From: an uncultured Leucobacter sp.
GTDB lineage: Bacteria > Actinomycetota > Actinomycetes > Actinomycetales > Microbacteriaceae
Direction: 5' to 3'
DNA length: 6,161 bases
Assembly: GCA_945952575.1 (NCBI GenBank)
Contig: CAMFIY010000170.1
Location: 1-6,161, forward strand
Part shown: positions 6,149-6,161 of the stretch, in pieces
How positions within the stretch are numbered: the first letter of the stretch is position 1
Layout: each line of letters begins with the position of its first letter
Made by a program: the position numbers and the translations under genes
The notes under the pieces: generated by a model
What the model was told of the DNA's origin: nothing
Databases searched by the model: none
The model's input: only the letters and a program-made list of their open reading frames with translations

Positions 6149-6161
6149 ACTGCCACCCAAC

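Overview
The window is about 6.1 kb of high-GC DNA with dense, short-spaced genes and strong G/C bias at third codon positions. Gene content (a FadE5-like acyl-CoA dehydrogenase with a C-terminal extension, a DUF998-type membrane protein, an actinobacterial-style Ogt with a FEGHWYPP segment, frequent GTG starts) suggests a high-GC actinobacterium, possibly Microbacteriaceae. The genus is inference and cannot be fixed from these genes alone.

The first 50 bases are not biological. They are an Illumina Nextera i7 adapter: P7 tail (1-8), an 8-base index matching N714 (9-16), and the Read 2 transposase adapter (17-50) ending in the 19-bp Tn5 mosaic end. Genomic sequence begins at 51, inside a gene. 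Any protein read through this junction is chimeric.

Plus strand, 51-3864: the C-terminal part of a large FadE5-like acyl-CoA dehydrogenase; a complete 388-aa acyl-CoA dehydrogenase of the isovaleryl/long-chain type; a 162-aa type I phosphoribosyltransferase; and a 12-helix MFS transporter. The two dehydrogenases probably serve fatty-acid or branched-chain acyl-CoA oxidation. The phosphoribosyltransferase and MFS gene are 31 bp apart and may be co-transcribed, which allows but does not prove a base uptake and salvage pair.

Minus strand, 6148 (or beyond the window) down to 3895: ogt (O6-alkylguanine-DNA alkyltransferase), then a YbaK/EbsC-type aminoacyl-tRNA deacylase 48 bp downstream, then a 393-aa multi-pass membrane protein 4 bp after that. 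The last two are probably translationally coupled. The plus and minus groups converge with a 30-bp gap, where an imperfect inverted repeat spans both stop codons.

No RNA gene, CRISPR array, insertion sequence, integrase or phage gene is visible. No gene-free stretch exceeds 100 bases. I found no convincing new multi-gene system. The most consequential observation is the adapter contamination; the most interesting biological ones are the two neighbouring dehydrogenases with different catalytic-glutamate placement and the ogt-ybaK-membrane protein cluster.
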